64,000 bases of DNA from contig JAAVTG010000796.1 in NCBI GenBank assembly GCA_011947345.1, positions 49,835 through 113,834 on the forward strand, written 5' to 3'. Position 1 is the stretch's first letter. The number at the start of each line of letters is the position of its first letter. This DNA comes from Phytophthora quininea (taxonomy: Eukaryota > Oomycota > Peronosporomycetes > Peronosporales > Peronosporaceae). Below are positions 53,598-64,000 of this stretch, piece by piece. Both the position numbers and the translations under genes were made by a program. The notes under the pieces were generated by a model that was not told the origin of the DNA, made no database searches, and saw only the letters and a program-made list of their open reading frames with translations.

Positions 53598-56500
53598 TTA
53601 GTTGTCCATGACAAGTCCGGCGATGAACTGGCGGTGCTTGGGTCGCGCCAACGCCTTGGTAAACCCGTCCGCTATCATCTCGTCCGTTGGCTTGTACTCC
53701 AGCACGATGATCTTGTCTTCCACCTTCTCACGCAAAAAGTGATACTTGAGGTGGATGTGCTTGGTGCGTGAGTGGTATGCTGGGTTCTTGGCCAGCGCGA
53801 TGCAACCTTGGTTGTCTTGAAAATCGTAGTCGCACCCACGCACTCATACCCCACATCTTGAAGTAATTGACGCAGCCACACCGCCTCTTGAGTGGCATTG
53901 TACAGTGCCATGTACTCTGCCTCCGTGCTCGACGTTGCCACTGTCGGTTGACGCTTGACTTCCACGAGATTGCACTGCCGTTCAGGAAGAACACGTAGCC
54001 TGTAGTCGAACGCCGAGTGTCCAAATCATCCGCCCAGTTCGCATCCGCGTAGCCGATTAGCTCTCCCTTAGTCCCGCCGTTGAACACGAGTCCCAGGCCT
54101 TGAGTCGTCTTCAAGTACTTCAAAATCCGTTTCGCAGCCACCCAGTGAGACTTGTTGTAGCACTCGCAAAACTTGGCCACTTCACCCACAGCTTGAGCAA
54201 TGTCCGGGCGCGTGCAAGTTGCGAGGTACATCAAAGCCCCCACCAACTCGCGGTACGGGTACTTCGGCACGAATACCTCGTCTTCTGCCGGCTTCACCAG
54301 TTTTGAGTTGCTGTCCGCCGGTGTGTGCACTGCTTTGCACTTTTCCACGCCAAACTTCTCTGCGAGCCGCTGAATGTACGCCTGCTGGTTCATGACGATG
54401 ATCTTGTCCTCGCGGTCGCGGTGGATCTCGATCCCGAGGCAGTACTTCAGCTCTCCAAGCTCCTTGATGCTGAACTCGCGCTTGAGTGCCTCCTTGATCT
54501 CCCCAATCTCCGCTTTCGTCCTGCTGAAGATCATGAGGTCGTCCACGTAGACGATGATGATGCTGAACTTTGAGACCGAACGCCGAACGTACACGCATGG
54601 ATCTGCTGCAGACCGATGAAAACCTTGGTTCTCCAAATGCTTGTTCAGCTTGCTGTTCCACTGACGTGCCGCTTGCTTCGTGCCGTATAGTGCTTGCATC
54701 AATAGGCATTTCTTGTTGGGGTTGGCTTGGTCTTCAAACCCGTCCGGCTGCTCCATATAGAGCTCCTCTTCCACATCACCGTAGAGAAACGCAGTGTCAA
54801 CATCCACGTTTTCTGCCTCCATGTCTTCCTCTGCAGCAATTGCCACAGCCGTGTTGATGGACTCCTTGCGTGCGACCGGAGCAAAGGTCTCCGTGTAGTC
54901 AACCCCTGGACGCTGCGTGAAGCCCTTCGCTACCAAACGAGCTTTGAACTTGATGATCTTCCCACTCGGGTCACGCTTGATACGGAAAACCCACTTGCAC
55001 CCGATTGCCTTCTTGTCCGATGGCATATCCACCAGCTTCCACGTGCGGTGATCCTCCAGCGACTTCATCTCGCTTTCCATAGCGCGCAGCCACTCGTCCT
55101 TGTACTTGCTGCGCATCACTTCGTCGTAAGACACCGCACGCTCGCCATCGTCGTCTTCGGTGAGGAAGCAATAGAGGGAATCGAACTCAGCCTCGTAGTC
55201 ATCCAAGTTGAACTCACCCCGTCGAGTCCCGGGGTACTCGTCTTGGTAGCGCACAACTCCGCGTCGCTTGCGTGCCGGACGCACCATCCACTCCTCTTCA
55301 CCGTCTCTCCCTGGCGTGCTAGAGCCACGCGTCGGCACAGAGTCGGTCGGTCCGCTGTGATCTTCGGGTTCTTGGAGTGGGCGAGTTGGGGGCGTGCGGA
55401 AACCTTCGTCAGCGCTGGGTTCTTGCGTGCGCTCGCCTCCCTCGTCTTCTTCATCGTTGTCGATGATGTCGATCACCTCCTGGTTGGCCTTCTTCGCCAT
55501 CGTGACCGGCGGGGCTTCAGCAAAAGTCACACTCCTTGAAATCACGATCGAGTCGTCACTTGGGTCCAGGAGTCGATATGCTTTGTGCTGCTTGGCGTAT
55601 CCGAGGAAAACGCACTTGATCCCCGAGTTGTCCAGCTTTTTGCGTTTCTCCTTGGTCGCATGGGCGTAGCACTCGGTCCCAAAACGCGCATGTGCTCCAG
55701 ACGTGGCTCCCTCTTGAAAACCAGCCGGAACGGACTCGAGTGCGGGCTTGACGTGTTAGGTAACACGTTTCGGATGTCTGCAGCCGTCGTGATAGCCTCA
55801 CACCAGTACGATTTGTCCATGCCGCTCTCCTCCAGCATGCAGCGTGTCATTTCCACCAGCGTACGGTTCATGCGCTCTGCCATGCCGTTCTGCTGCGGGT
55901 TGTACGGCACCGTGAACTCTTGCTTGATTGTCTTGTCGTCGCATAGAGTCTGCATCGCCGCGTTGCGGTATTCACCGCCGTTGTCACTGCGCAGCACCTT
56001 GACCTTGATGCCCGCACTAGTTTCCACTTCCTTGAGAAACTTCTTGAACGCCTCACACACCTCACTCTTTTTATGGAGTGGGTAGATCGTCACAAAGCGA
56101 CTCTTCATCAGAATGAAGCTCACAATGTACTTGTAGCCCGACTTGGACGCGGGAGTGACAGGTCCCAACACGTCGGAGCACACAGTCGTGTCCTTGCGTG
56201 CGCTCTCCTGGCTTCGAGCCCCTCCTTGGTCGAACTGAAAGGCTTGCGTGACTGTTTCGCGGTCGCACACACGCCGCACACAGTACCAGGCTCTGCCAGC
56301 ACACCCTTGAGTTTCCCATCCTTGATCATGGAGTTCAACGTGCTGAAAGACACGTGACCAAGTCGCCGATGCCACACATCCACGCTGTCTTCAGCCACAT
56401 GACACTCGTCGGCGCCCTCAATGTTGAGGTACATCAGCTTGCCTTGCTTCCTGCCCGTCGCCACCACTTGGTTGCCGCGTTTCACAACGCACCGCTCGCT

Positions 56501-57548
56501 GTCCATAGTCACGGTCATGCCGCGTGCCGTTGCAGCCGTCAGGGAAAACAGGTTCTTGTTCAAATCTTGGACGTGGAGCGTGTTTTCCAGCCGCGCGTTT
56601 ATCCACGCACCCCAGTCCAGACACGCAAAACAACTGTTCCAACCCCGAGAATCTTCAGGTTCGCGCTGTTCTTTGCGCTCAATATGCTGCGCGCAGTCTT
56701 TACAGCCGAGTAGTCGTGAAACGCGTCGCGTGTCTTGCACATGTGTGCCGACGCACCGCTATCCATCACCCAACACTCGCTCGCAAAAGCTTCGGTCGCG
56801 TTAAACGCAACGTTTGACTGGTCTTGGGCGCCTTGATCGGGACTTGCCTCGGAACGGCAATCCCTCGCGTAGTGGCCTTGCTTGCCACAGTTGTAGCACT
56901 TGAATGACCCCTTCTTGCGCCCCCGCGTGCGTTCTTCTTCTGTTGCTGCTGCTTCCCACTGCCCTTGCCGGCAAGAAGCGCAGTCGCCTCTTCGATGCGC
57001 GTCGAGTCCTTCTGACGCACTTCTTCCGCAATCAGCTTGCTCACCAGGTCTGCTAGCTTGAACTCAGTCACCGACATGCGAAACGCTTGAACCAGAGCCT
57101 CGTAGCTCGATGGCAGACTCCGCAGCATAGTCGCGCAGACGTCTTCCTCAGTTGGCTCACAGCCGGCGTTCTTCATATCCATCACGAGCTTCTCCAACTC
57201 CGTCACATGCTTGCCGACAGATGGTGCCGTGAACTTGAACGCCGAAAACTTCTCCTTGAGCCACAGCCGGTTCGCCATGTCTTGAGTCTTGTGGAACTTC
57301 TTCAACGTGTCCCACGCTTCCTTCGCAGTCTCGCACGTCACCACATGCATCAACTGCGAGTCGTTGAGGTTGAGCACAATCGCCGCGTGCGCTTGTTGCT
57401 CCTTCTCTGCCGTCACTCCGCCTTCCGCGGTGACCGCTTGCCACAATCCCTTGGACATCAGGTACATCTTCATCTTGTAGCTCCACAGCGAGTAGTTCGA
57501 GCCGTCGAAAGGCTCGACCTTGAACTTGGTGTCGGTACTTGGGCTCAT
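53598..57548 (-). CDS. Copia gag-pol, copy 2 (frame-interrupted)
   Basis: Same product and domain order as copy 1. It shares the two gag/protease and pre-integrase frameshifts. Private shifts, all one-base homopolymer differences: ccccag versus cccccag near 56613, aaaacg versus aaaaacg near 55682, ttgac versus ttggac near 53956, and aaaatc versus aaaaatc near 53822. The integrase to RNase H part is the longest open stretch of the array (605 residues, ending near 53728). The stop is at 53598-53600. Confidence 0.85.
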
Positions 57549-57552
57549 AACC

Positions 57553-58046
57553 AAAAGGAAGTTGGACTACGAGCTGCGGAGGTTGGAAGGGTTAAAGACG
57601 GCTTCGGGCCGAGATTGCAAAACCAAAAGTGAGATTGATTGAGTGAGTCTTAGCTGCTAGCCTGCTTCCTACGCTCTCTTGTTGGCAAAAGAAAAAACGA
57701 CCAGGCGGGGAATCGAACCCTCGATCTGTCGAGTGGGAGCCTCCATACTCAACCACTAAGCCAAACTGCTTCAACTAGAAACGTCACTCACCTACTCCTA
57801 ACATGCAGTTCCTTATGCATCCTCACGCGCGTCCACGCCACTTGAGCACTTGGACACGCTCCCATCCGCTTGTTCTCACGCACACGCACCGAGTGCGTCT
57901 CATCTTGAGCATTAGACGCTGCGCAAAGCCTTGCACTTGTGTAGAGACACGCAACGCACCCTGCGCGCGAACCCACTTTCACACGGGTTTTGACAAACCA
58001 CCGTTTCAAGTGCGAGCGCCACGCACACGCGTCACTTTCTTCAACA
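57553..58046 (-). repeat. Copia LTR 3 (shared by copies 2 and 3)
   Basis: About 494 bases, nearly identical to LTR 2. It contains the tRNA-like segment at 57698-57769. Confidence 0.88.
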
Positions 58047-58074
58047 CTCTCCCTTGATGCGCGTGCTTGGCGTC

Positions 58075-61000
58075 TTAGTTGTCCATGACAAGTCCGGCGA
58101 TGAACTGGCGGTGCTTGGGTCGCGCCAACGCCTTGGTAAACCCGTCCGCTATCATCTCGTCCGTTGGCTTGTACTCCAGCACGATGATCTTGTCTTCCAC
58201 CTTCTCACGCAAAAAGTGATACTTGAGGTGGATGTGCTTGGTGCGTGAGTGGTATGCTGGGTTCTTGGCCAGCGCGATGCAACCTTGGTTGTCTTGAAAA
58301 ATCGTAGTCGCACCCACGCACTCATACCCCACATCTTGAAGTAATTGACGCAGCCACACCGCCTCTTGAGTGGCATTGTACAGTGCCATGTACTCTGCCT
58401 CCGTGCTCGACGTTGCCACTGTCGGTTGACGCTTGGACTTCCACGAGATTGCACTGCCGTTCAGGAAGAACACGTAGCCTGTAGTCGAACGCCGAGTGTC
58501 CAAATCATCCGCCCAGTTCGCATCCGCGTAGCCGATTAGCTCTCCCTTAGTCCCGCCGTTGAACACGAGTCCCAGGCCTTGAGTCGTCTTCAAGTACTTC
58601 AAAATCCGTTTCGCAGCCACCCAGTGAGACTTGTTGTAGCACTCGCAAAACTTGGCCACTTCACCCACAGCTTGAGCAATGTCCGGGCGCGTGCAAGTTG
58701 CGAGGTACATCAAAGCCCCCACCAACTCGCGGTACGGGTACTTCGGCACGAATACCTCGTCTTCTGCCGGCTTCACCAGTTTTGAGTTGCTGTCCGCCGG
58801 TGTGTGCACTGCTTTGCACTTTTCCACGCCAAACTTCTCTGCGAGCCGCTGAATGTACGCCTGCTGGTTCATGACGATGATCTTGTCCTCGCGGTCGCGG
58901 TGGATCTCGATCCCGAGGCAGTACTTCAGCTCTCCAAGCTCCTTGATGCTGAACTCGCGCTTGAGTGCCTCCTTGATCTCCCCAATCTCCGCTTTCGTCC
59001 TGCTGAAGATCATGAGGTCGTCCACGTAGACGATGATGATGCTGAACTTTGAGACCGAACGCCGAACGTACACGCATGGATCTGCTGCAGACCGATGAAA
59101 ACCTTGGTTCTCCAAATGCTTGTTCAGCTTGCTGTTCCACTGACGTGCCGCTTGCTTCGTGCCGTATAGTGCTTGCATCAATAGGCATTTCTTGTTGGGG
59201 TTGGCTTGGTCTTCAAACCCGTCCGGCTGCTCCATATAGAGCTCCTCTTCCACATCACCGTAGAGAAACGCAGTGTCAACATCCACGTTTTCTGCCTCCA
59301 TGTCTTCCTCTGCAGCAATTGCCACAGCCGTGTTGATGGACTCCTTGCGTGCGACCGGAGCAAAGGTCTCCGTGTAGTCAACCCTGGACGCTGCGTGAAG
59401 CCCTTCGCTACCAAACGAGCTTTGAACTTGATGATCTTCCCACTCGGGTCACGCTTGATACGGAAAACCCACTTGCACCCGATTGCCTTCTTGTCCGATG
59501 GCATATCCACCAGCTTCCACGTGCGGTGATCCTCCAGCGACTTCATCTCGCTTTCCATAGCGCGCAGCCACTCGTCCTTGTACTTGCTGCGCATCACTTC
59601 GTCGTAAGACACCGCACGCTCGCCATCGTCGTCTTCGGTGAGGAAGCAATAGAGGGAATCGAACTCAGCCTCGTAGTCATCCAAGTTGAACTCACCCCGT
59701 CGAGTCCCGGGGTACTCGTCTTGGTAGCGCACAACTCCGCGTCGCTTGCGTGCCGGACGCACCATCCACTCCTCTTCACCGTCTCTCCCTGGCGTGCTAG
59801 AGCCACGCGTCGGCACAGAGTCGGTCGGTCCGCTGTGATCTTCGGGTTCTTGGAGTGGGCGAGTTGGGGGCGTGCGGAAACCTTCGTCAGCGCTGGGTTC
59901 TTGCGTGCGCTCGCCTCCCTCGTCTTCTTCATCGTTGTCGATGATGTCGATCACCTCCTGGTTGGCCTTCTTCGCCATCGTGACCGGCGGGGCTTCAGCA
60001 AAGTCACACTCCTTGAAATCACGATCGAGTCGTCACTTGGGTCCAGGAGTCGATATGCTTTGTGCTGCTTGGCGTATCCGAGGAAAACGCACTTGATCCC
60101 CGAGTTGTCCAGCTTTTTGCGTTTCTCCTTGGTCGCATGGGCGTAGCACTCGGTCCCAAAAACGCGCATGTGCTCCAGACGTGGCTCCCTCTTGAAAACC
60201 AGCCGGAACGGACTCGAGTGCGGGCTTGACGTGTTAGGTAACACGTTTCGGATGTCTGCAGCCGTCGTGATAGCCTCACACCAGTACGATTTGTCCATGC
60301 CGCTCTCCTCCAGCATGCAGCGTGTCATTTCCACCAGCGTACGGTTCATGCGCTCTGCCATGCCGTTCTGCTGCGGGTTGTACGGCACCGTGAACTCTTG
60401 CTTGATTGTCTTGTCGTCGCATAGAGTCTGCATCGCCGCGTTGCGGTATTCACCGCCGTTGTCACTGCGCAGCACCTTGACCTTGATGCCCGCACTAGTT
60501 TCCACTTCCTTGAGAAACTTCTTGAACGCCTCACACACCTCACTCTTTTTATGGAGTGGGTAGATCGTCACAAAGCGACTCTTCATCAGAATGAAGCTCA
60601 CAATGTACTTGTAGCCCGACTTGGACGCGGGAGTGACAGGTCCCAACACGTCGGAGCACACAGTCGTGTCCTTGCGTGCGCTCTCCTGGCTTCGAGCCCC
60701 TCCTTGGTCGAACTGAAAGGCTTGCGTGACTGTTTCGCGGTCGCACACACGCCGCACACAGTACCAGGCTCTGCCAGCACACCCTTGAGTTTCCCATCCT
60801 TGATCATGGAGTTCAACGTGCTGAAAGACACGTGACCAAGTCGCCGATGCCACACATCCACGCTGTCTTCAGCCACATGACACTCGTCGGCGCCCTCAAT
60901 GTTGAGGTACATCAGCTTGCCTTGCTTCCTGCCCGTCGCCACCACTTGGTTGCCGCGTTTCACAACGCACCGCTCGCTGTCCATAGTCACGGTCATGCCG

Positions 61001-62026
61001 CGTGCCGTTGCAGCCGTCAGGGAAAACAGGTTCTTGTTCAAATCTTGGACGTGGAGCGTGTTTTCCAGCCGCGCGTTTATCCACGCACCCCCAGTCCAGA
61101 CACGCAAAACAACTGTTCCAACCCCGAGAATCTTCAGGTTCGCGCTGTTCTTTGCGCTCAATATGCTGCGCGCAGTCTTTACAGCCGAGTAGTCGTGAAA
61201 CGCGTCGCGTGTCTTGCACATGTGTGCCGACGCACCGCTATCCATCACCCAACACTCGCTCGCAAAAGCTTCGGTCGCGTTAAACGCAACGTTTGACTGG
61301 TCTTGGGCGCCTTGATCGGGACTTGCCTCGGAACGGCAATCCCTCGCGTAGTGGCCTTGCTTGCCACAGTTGTAGCACTTGAATGACCCCTTCTTGCGCC
61401 CCCGCGTGCGTTCTTCTTCTGTTGCTGCTGCTTCCACTGCCCTTGCCGGCAAGAAGCGCAGTCGCCTCTTCGATGCGCGTCGAGTCCTTCTGACGCACTT
61501 CTTCCGCAATCAGCTTGCTCACCAGGTCTGCTAGCTTGAACTCAGTCACCGACATGCGAAACGCTTGAACCAGAGCCTCGTAGCTCGATGGCAGACTCCG
61601 CAGCATAGTCGCGCAGACGTCTTCCTCAGTTGGCTCACAGCCGGCGTTCTTCATATCCATCACGAGCTTCTCCAACTCCGTCACATGCTTGCCGACAGAT
61701 GGTGCCGTGAACTTGAACGCCGAAAACTTCTCCTTGAGCCACAGCCGGTTCGCCATGTCTTGAGTCTTGTGGAACTTCTTCAACGTGTCCCACGCTTCCT
61801 TCGCAGTCTCGCACGTCACCACATGCATCAACTGCGAGTCGTTGAGGTTGAGCACAATCGCCGCGTGCGCTTGTTGCTCCTTCTCTGCCGTCACTCCGCC
61901 TTCCGCGGTGACCGCTTGCCACAATCCCTTGGACATCAGGTACATCTTCATCTTGTAGCTCCACAGCGAGTAGTTCGAGCCGTCGAAAGGCTCGACCTTG
62001 AACTTGGTGTCGGTACTTGGGCTCAT
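58075..62026 (-). CDS. Copia gag-pol, copy 3 (frame-interrupted)
   Basis: Same domains as copies 1 and 2. It shares the two common frameshift tracts. A private loss of one C near 61436 moves the first frame change, so the zinc knuckle and protease join one long frame here (60598-61509). Other private shifts are aaag versus aaaag near 60001 and accctgg versus acccctgg near 59383. Reverse transcriptase and RNase H are open from 59325 to the stop at 58075-58077. Confidence 0.85.
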
Positions 62027-62030
62027 AACC

Positions 62031-62520
62031 AAAAGGAAGTTGGACTACGAGCTGCGGAGGTTGGAAGGGTTAAAGACGGCTTCGGGCCGAGATTGCAAAA
62101 CCAAAAGTGAGATTGATTGAGTGAGTCTTAGCTGCTAGCCTGCTTCCTACGCTCTCTTGTTGGCAAAAGAAAAACGACCAGGCGGGGAATCGAACCTCGA
62201 TCTGTCGAGTGAGCCTCCATACTCAACCACTAAGCCAAACTGCTTCAACTAGAAACGTCACTCACCTACTCCTAACATGCAGTTCCTTATGCATCCTCAC
62301 GCGCGTCCACGCCACTTGAGCACTTGGACACGCTCCCATCCGCTTGTTCTCACGCACACGCACCGAGTGCGTCTCATCTTGAGCATTAGACGCTGCGCAA
62401 AGCCTTGCACTTGTGTAGAGACACGCAACGCACCCTGCGCGCGAACCCACTTTCACACGGGTTTTGACAAACCACCGTTTCAAGTGCGAGCGCCACGCAC
62501 ACGCGTCACTTTCTTCAACA
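62031..62520 (-). repeat. Copia LTR 4 (shared by copies 3 and 4)
   Basis: About 490 bases. Several one-base losses relative to LTRs 2 and 3 fall in its tRNA-like segment (62175-62243: gaacctc for gaaccctc, gtgagcc for gtgggagcc). Confidence 0.85.
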
Positions 62521-62546
62521 CTCTCTTGATGCGCGTGCTTGGCGTC

Positions 62547-64000
62547 TTAGTTGTCCATGACAAGTCCGGCGATGAACTGGCGGTGCTTGGGTCGCGCCAA
62601 CGCCTTGGTAAACCGTCCGCTATCATCTCGTCCGTTGGCTTGTACTCCAGCACGATGATCTTGTCTTCCACCTTCTCACGCAAAAGTGATACTTGAGGTG
62701 GATGTGCTTGGTGCGTGAGTGGTATGCTGGGTTCTTGGCCAGCGCGATGCAACCTTGGTTGTCTTGAAAAATCGTAGTCGCACCCACGCACTCATACCCC
62801 ACATCTTGAAGTAATTGACGCAGCCACACCGCCTCTTGAGTGGCATTGTACAGTGCCATGTACTCTGCCTCCGTGCTCGACGTTGCCACTGTCGGTTGAC
62901 GCTTGGACTTCCACGAGATTGCACTGCCGTTCAGGAAGAACACGTAGCCTGTAGTCGAACGCCGAGTGTCCAAATCATCCGCCCAGTTCGCATCCGCGTA
63001 GCCGATTAGCTCTCCCTTAGTCCCGCCGTTGAACACGAGTCCCAGGCCTTGAGTCGTCTTCAAGTACTTCAAAATCCGTTTCGCAGCCACCCAGTGAGAC
63101 TTGTTGTAGCACTCGCAAAACTTGGCCACTTCACCCACAGCTTGAGCAATGTCCGGGCGCGTGCAAGTTGCGAGGTACATCAAAGCCCCCACCAACTCGC
63201 GGTACGGGTACTTCGGCACGAATACCTCGTCTTCTGCCGGCTTCACCAGTTTTGAGTTGCTGTCCGCCGGTGTGTGCACTGCTTTGCACTTTTCCACGCC
63301 AAACTTCTCTGCGAGCCGCTGAATGTACGCCTGCTGGTTCATGACGATGATCTTGTCCTCGCGGTCGCGGTGGATCTCGATCCCGAGGCAGTACTTCAGC
63401 TCTCCAAGCTCCTTGATGCTGAACTCGCGCGCTGCCTCCTTGATCTCCCCAATCTCCGCTTTCGTCCTGCTGAAGATCATGAGGTCGTCCACGTAGACGA
63501 TGATGATGCTGAACTTTGAGACCGAACGCCGAACGTACACGCATGGATCTGCTGCAGACCGATGAAAACCTTGGTTCTCCAAATGCTTGTTCAGCTTGCT
63601 GTTCCACTGACGTGCCGCTTGCTTCGTGCCGTATAGTGCTTGCATCAATAGGCATTTCTTGTTGGGGTTGGCTTGGTCTTCAAACCCGTCCGGCTGCTCC
63701 ATATAGAGCTCCTCTTCCACATCACCGTAGAGAAACGCAGTGTCAACATCCACGTTTTCTGCCTCCATGTCTTCCTCTGCAGCAATTGCCACAGCCGTGT
63801 TGATGGACTCCTTGCGTGCGACCGGAGCAAAGGTCTCCGTGTAGTCAACCCCTGGACGCTGCGTGAAGCCCTTCGCTACCAAACGAGCTTTGAACTCTGA
63901 TGATCTTCCCACTGGGTCACGCTTGATACGGAAAACCCACTTGCACCCGATTGCCTTCTTGTCCGATGGCATATCCACCAGCTTCCACGTGCGGTGATCC
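62547..64000 (-). CDS. Copia gag-pol, copy 4 (3' part only, window ends)
   Basis: Covers RNase H and reverse transcriptase (YVDDLMIFSR near 63490) and runs off the window. The stop is at 62547-62549. It has more private differences than the other copies: an lost A near 62684, a lost C near 62613, a missing codon near 63428-63432, and an altered stretch near 63896-63913. Sequence quality seems lower toward the window end. Confidence 0.8.

Larger units (their letters stand above)
48600..64000 (-). mobile_element. Head-to-tail array of at least four Ty1/copia retrotransposons sharing LTRs
   Basis: The order along the window is LTR, internal, LTR, internal, LTR, internal, LTR, partial internal, with all internal regions on the minus strand. 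LTR starts are at 48600, 53077, 57553 and 62031 (period 4476-4478). Copies differ almost only by homopolymer length. The left flank cttac before 48600 is a candidate 5-base target duplication, but the right end of the array is outside the window. Order of domains: gag, protease, integrase, reverse transcriptase, RNase H. Confidence 0.9.

Noticed and set aside
1..64000. CRISPR arrays, rRNA genes, bacterial operons
   Set aside because: No regularly spaced short repeats, rRNA-like stretches or ribosome-binding-site-led gene strings; the content is eukaryotic.

Overview
The window reads as nuclear DNA of an oomycete, most likely Phytophthora or a close relative. Supporting signs are dense genes with few or very short introns, initiator-like core promoters close to start codons, an oomycete-type bZIP-like/START-like gene pair, a secreted GH78 glycosidase, and Copia, LINE, PIF/Harbinger and hAT elements. 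The organism is inferred from content, not from any search.

Region 1 (1-3149): two related bZIP-like/START-like genes, a 5'-incomplete one on + and one on -, flank a small secreted Cys-rich membrane protein. All three frames are interrupted.

Region 2 (3406-21618): a cluster of ten LicD/fukutin-type genes, pseudogenes and fragments. The proteins are type II membrane proteins with a lumenal nucleotidyltransferase-fold domain. Five are uninterrupted: 3406-4533, 6733-7842, 11016-11972, 15209-16264 and 20284-21246. A secreted GH78-type rhamnosidase gene (12149-14266) sits inside the cluster. Two convergent LicD copies (9994-10970 and 11016-11972) form an imperfect palindrome. That locus, with the end of the GH78 gene, was copied to 19349-21618 with its central spacer flipped, giving a chimeric LicD gene.

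Region 3 (21619-23849): no recognised gene; one unrecognised coding-like fragment.

Region 4 (about 23850-45655): nested transposons, resolved by target-site duplications. A degenerate LINE with an OTU-like protease motif, AP-endonuclease, reverse transcriptase and archaeal/plant-type RNase H holds a PIF/Harbinger element (32117-45578). The Harbinger transposase gene is split by a second LINE (34211-44552). The 3' untranslated region of that LINE holds a nearly intact hAT element (40691-44489).

Region 5 (45656-48598): two identical tRNA-Arg(TCG) genes in opposite orientation around about 2 kb of unassigned DNA, then a SANT/Myb-like fragment broken by the next element.

Region 6 (48600-64000, running off the window): a head-to-tail array of at least four nearly identical Copia elements on the minus strand that share single LTRs (period about 4.48 kb). 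Each LTR carries a tRNA-like Pol III promoter pair. The primer-binding site matches the anticodon arm of initiator tRNA-Met and overlaps the gag start codon.

Many frames are broken by one-base length changes in homopolymers, in host genes and transposons alike. Residual long-read assembly error is therefore a strong alternative to real pseudogenisation at many loci. No rRNA genes or CRISPR arrays were seen.
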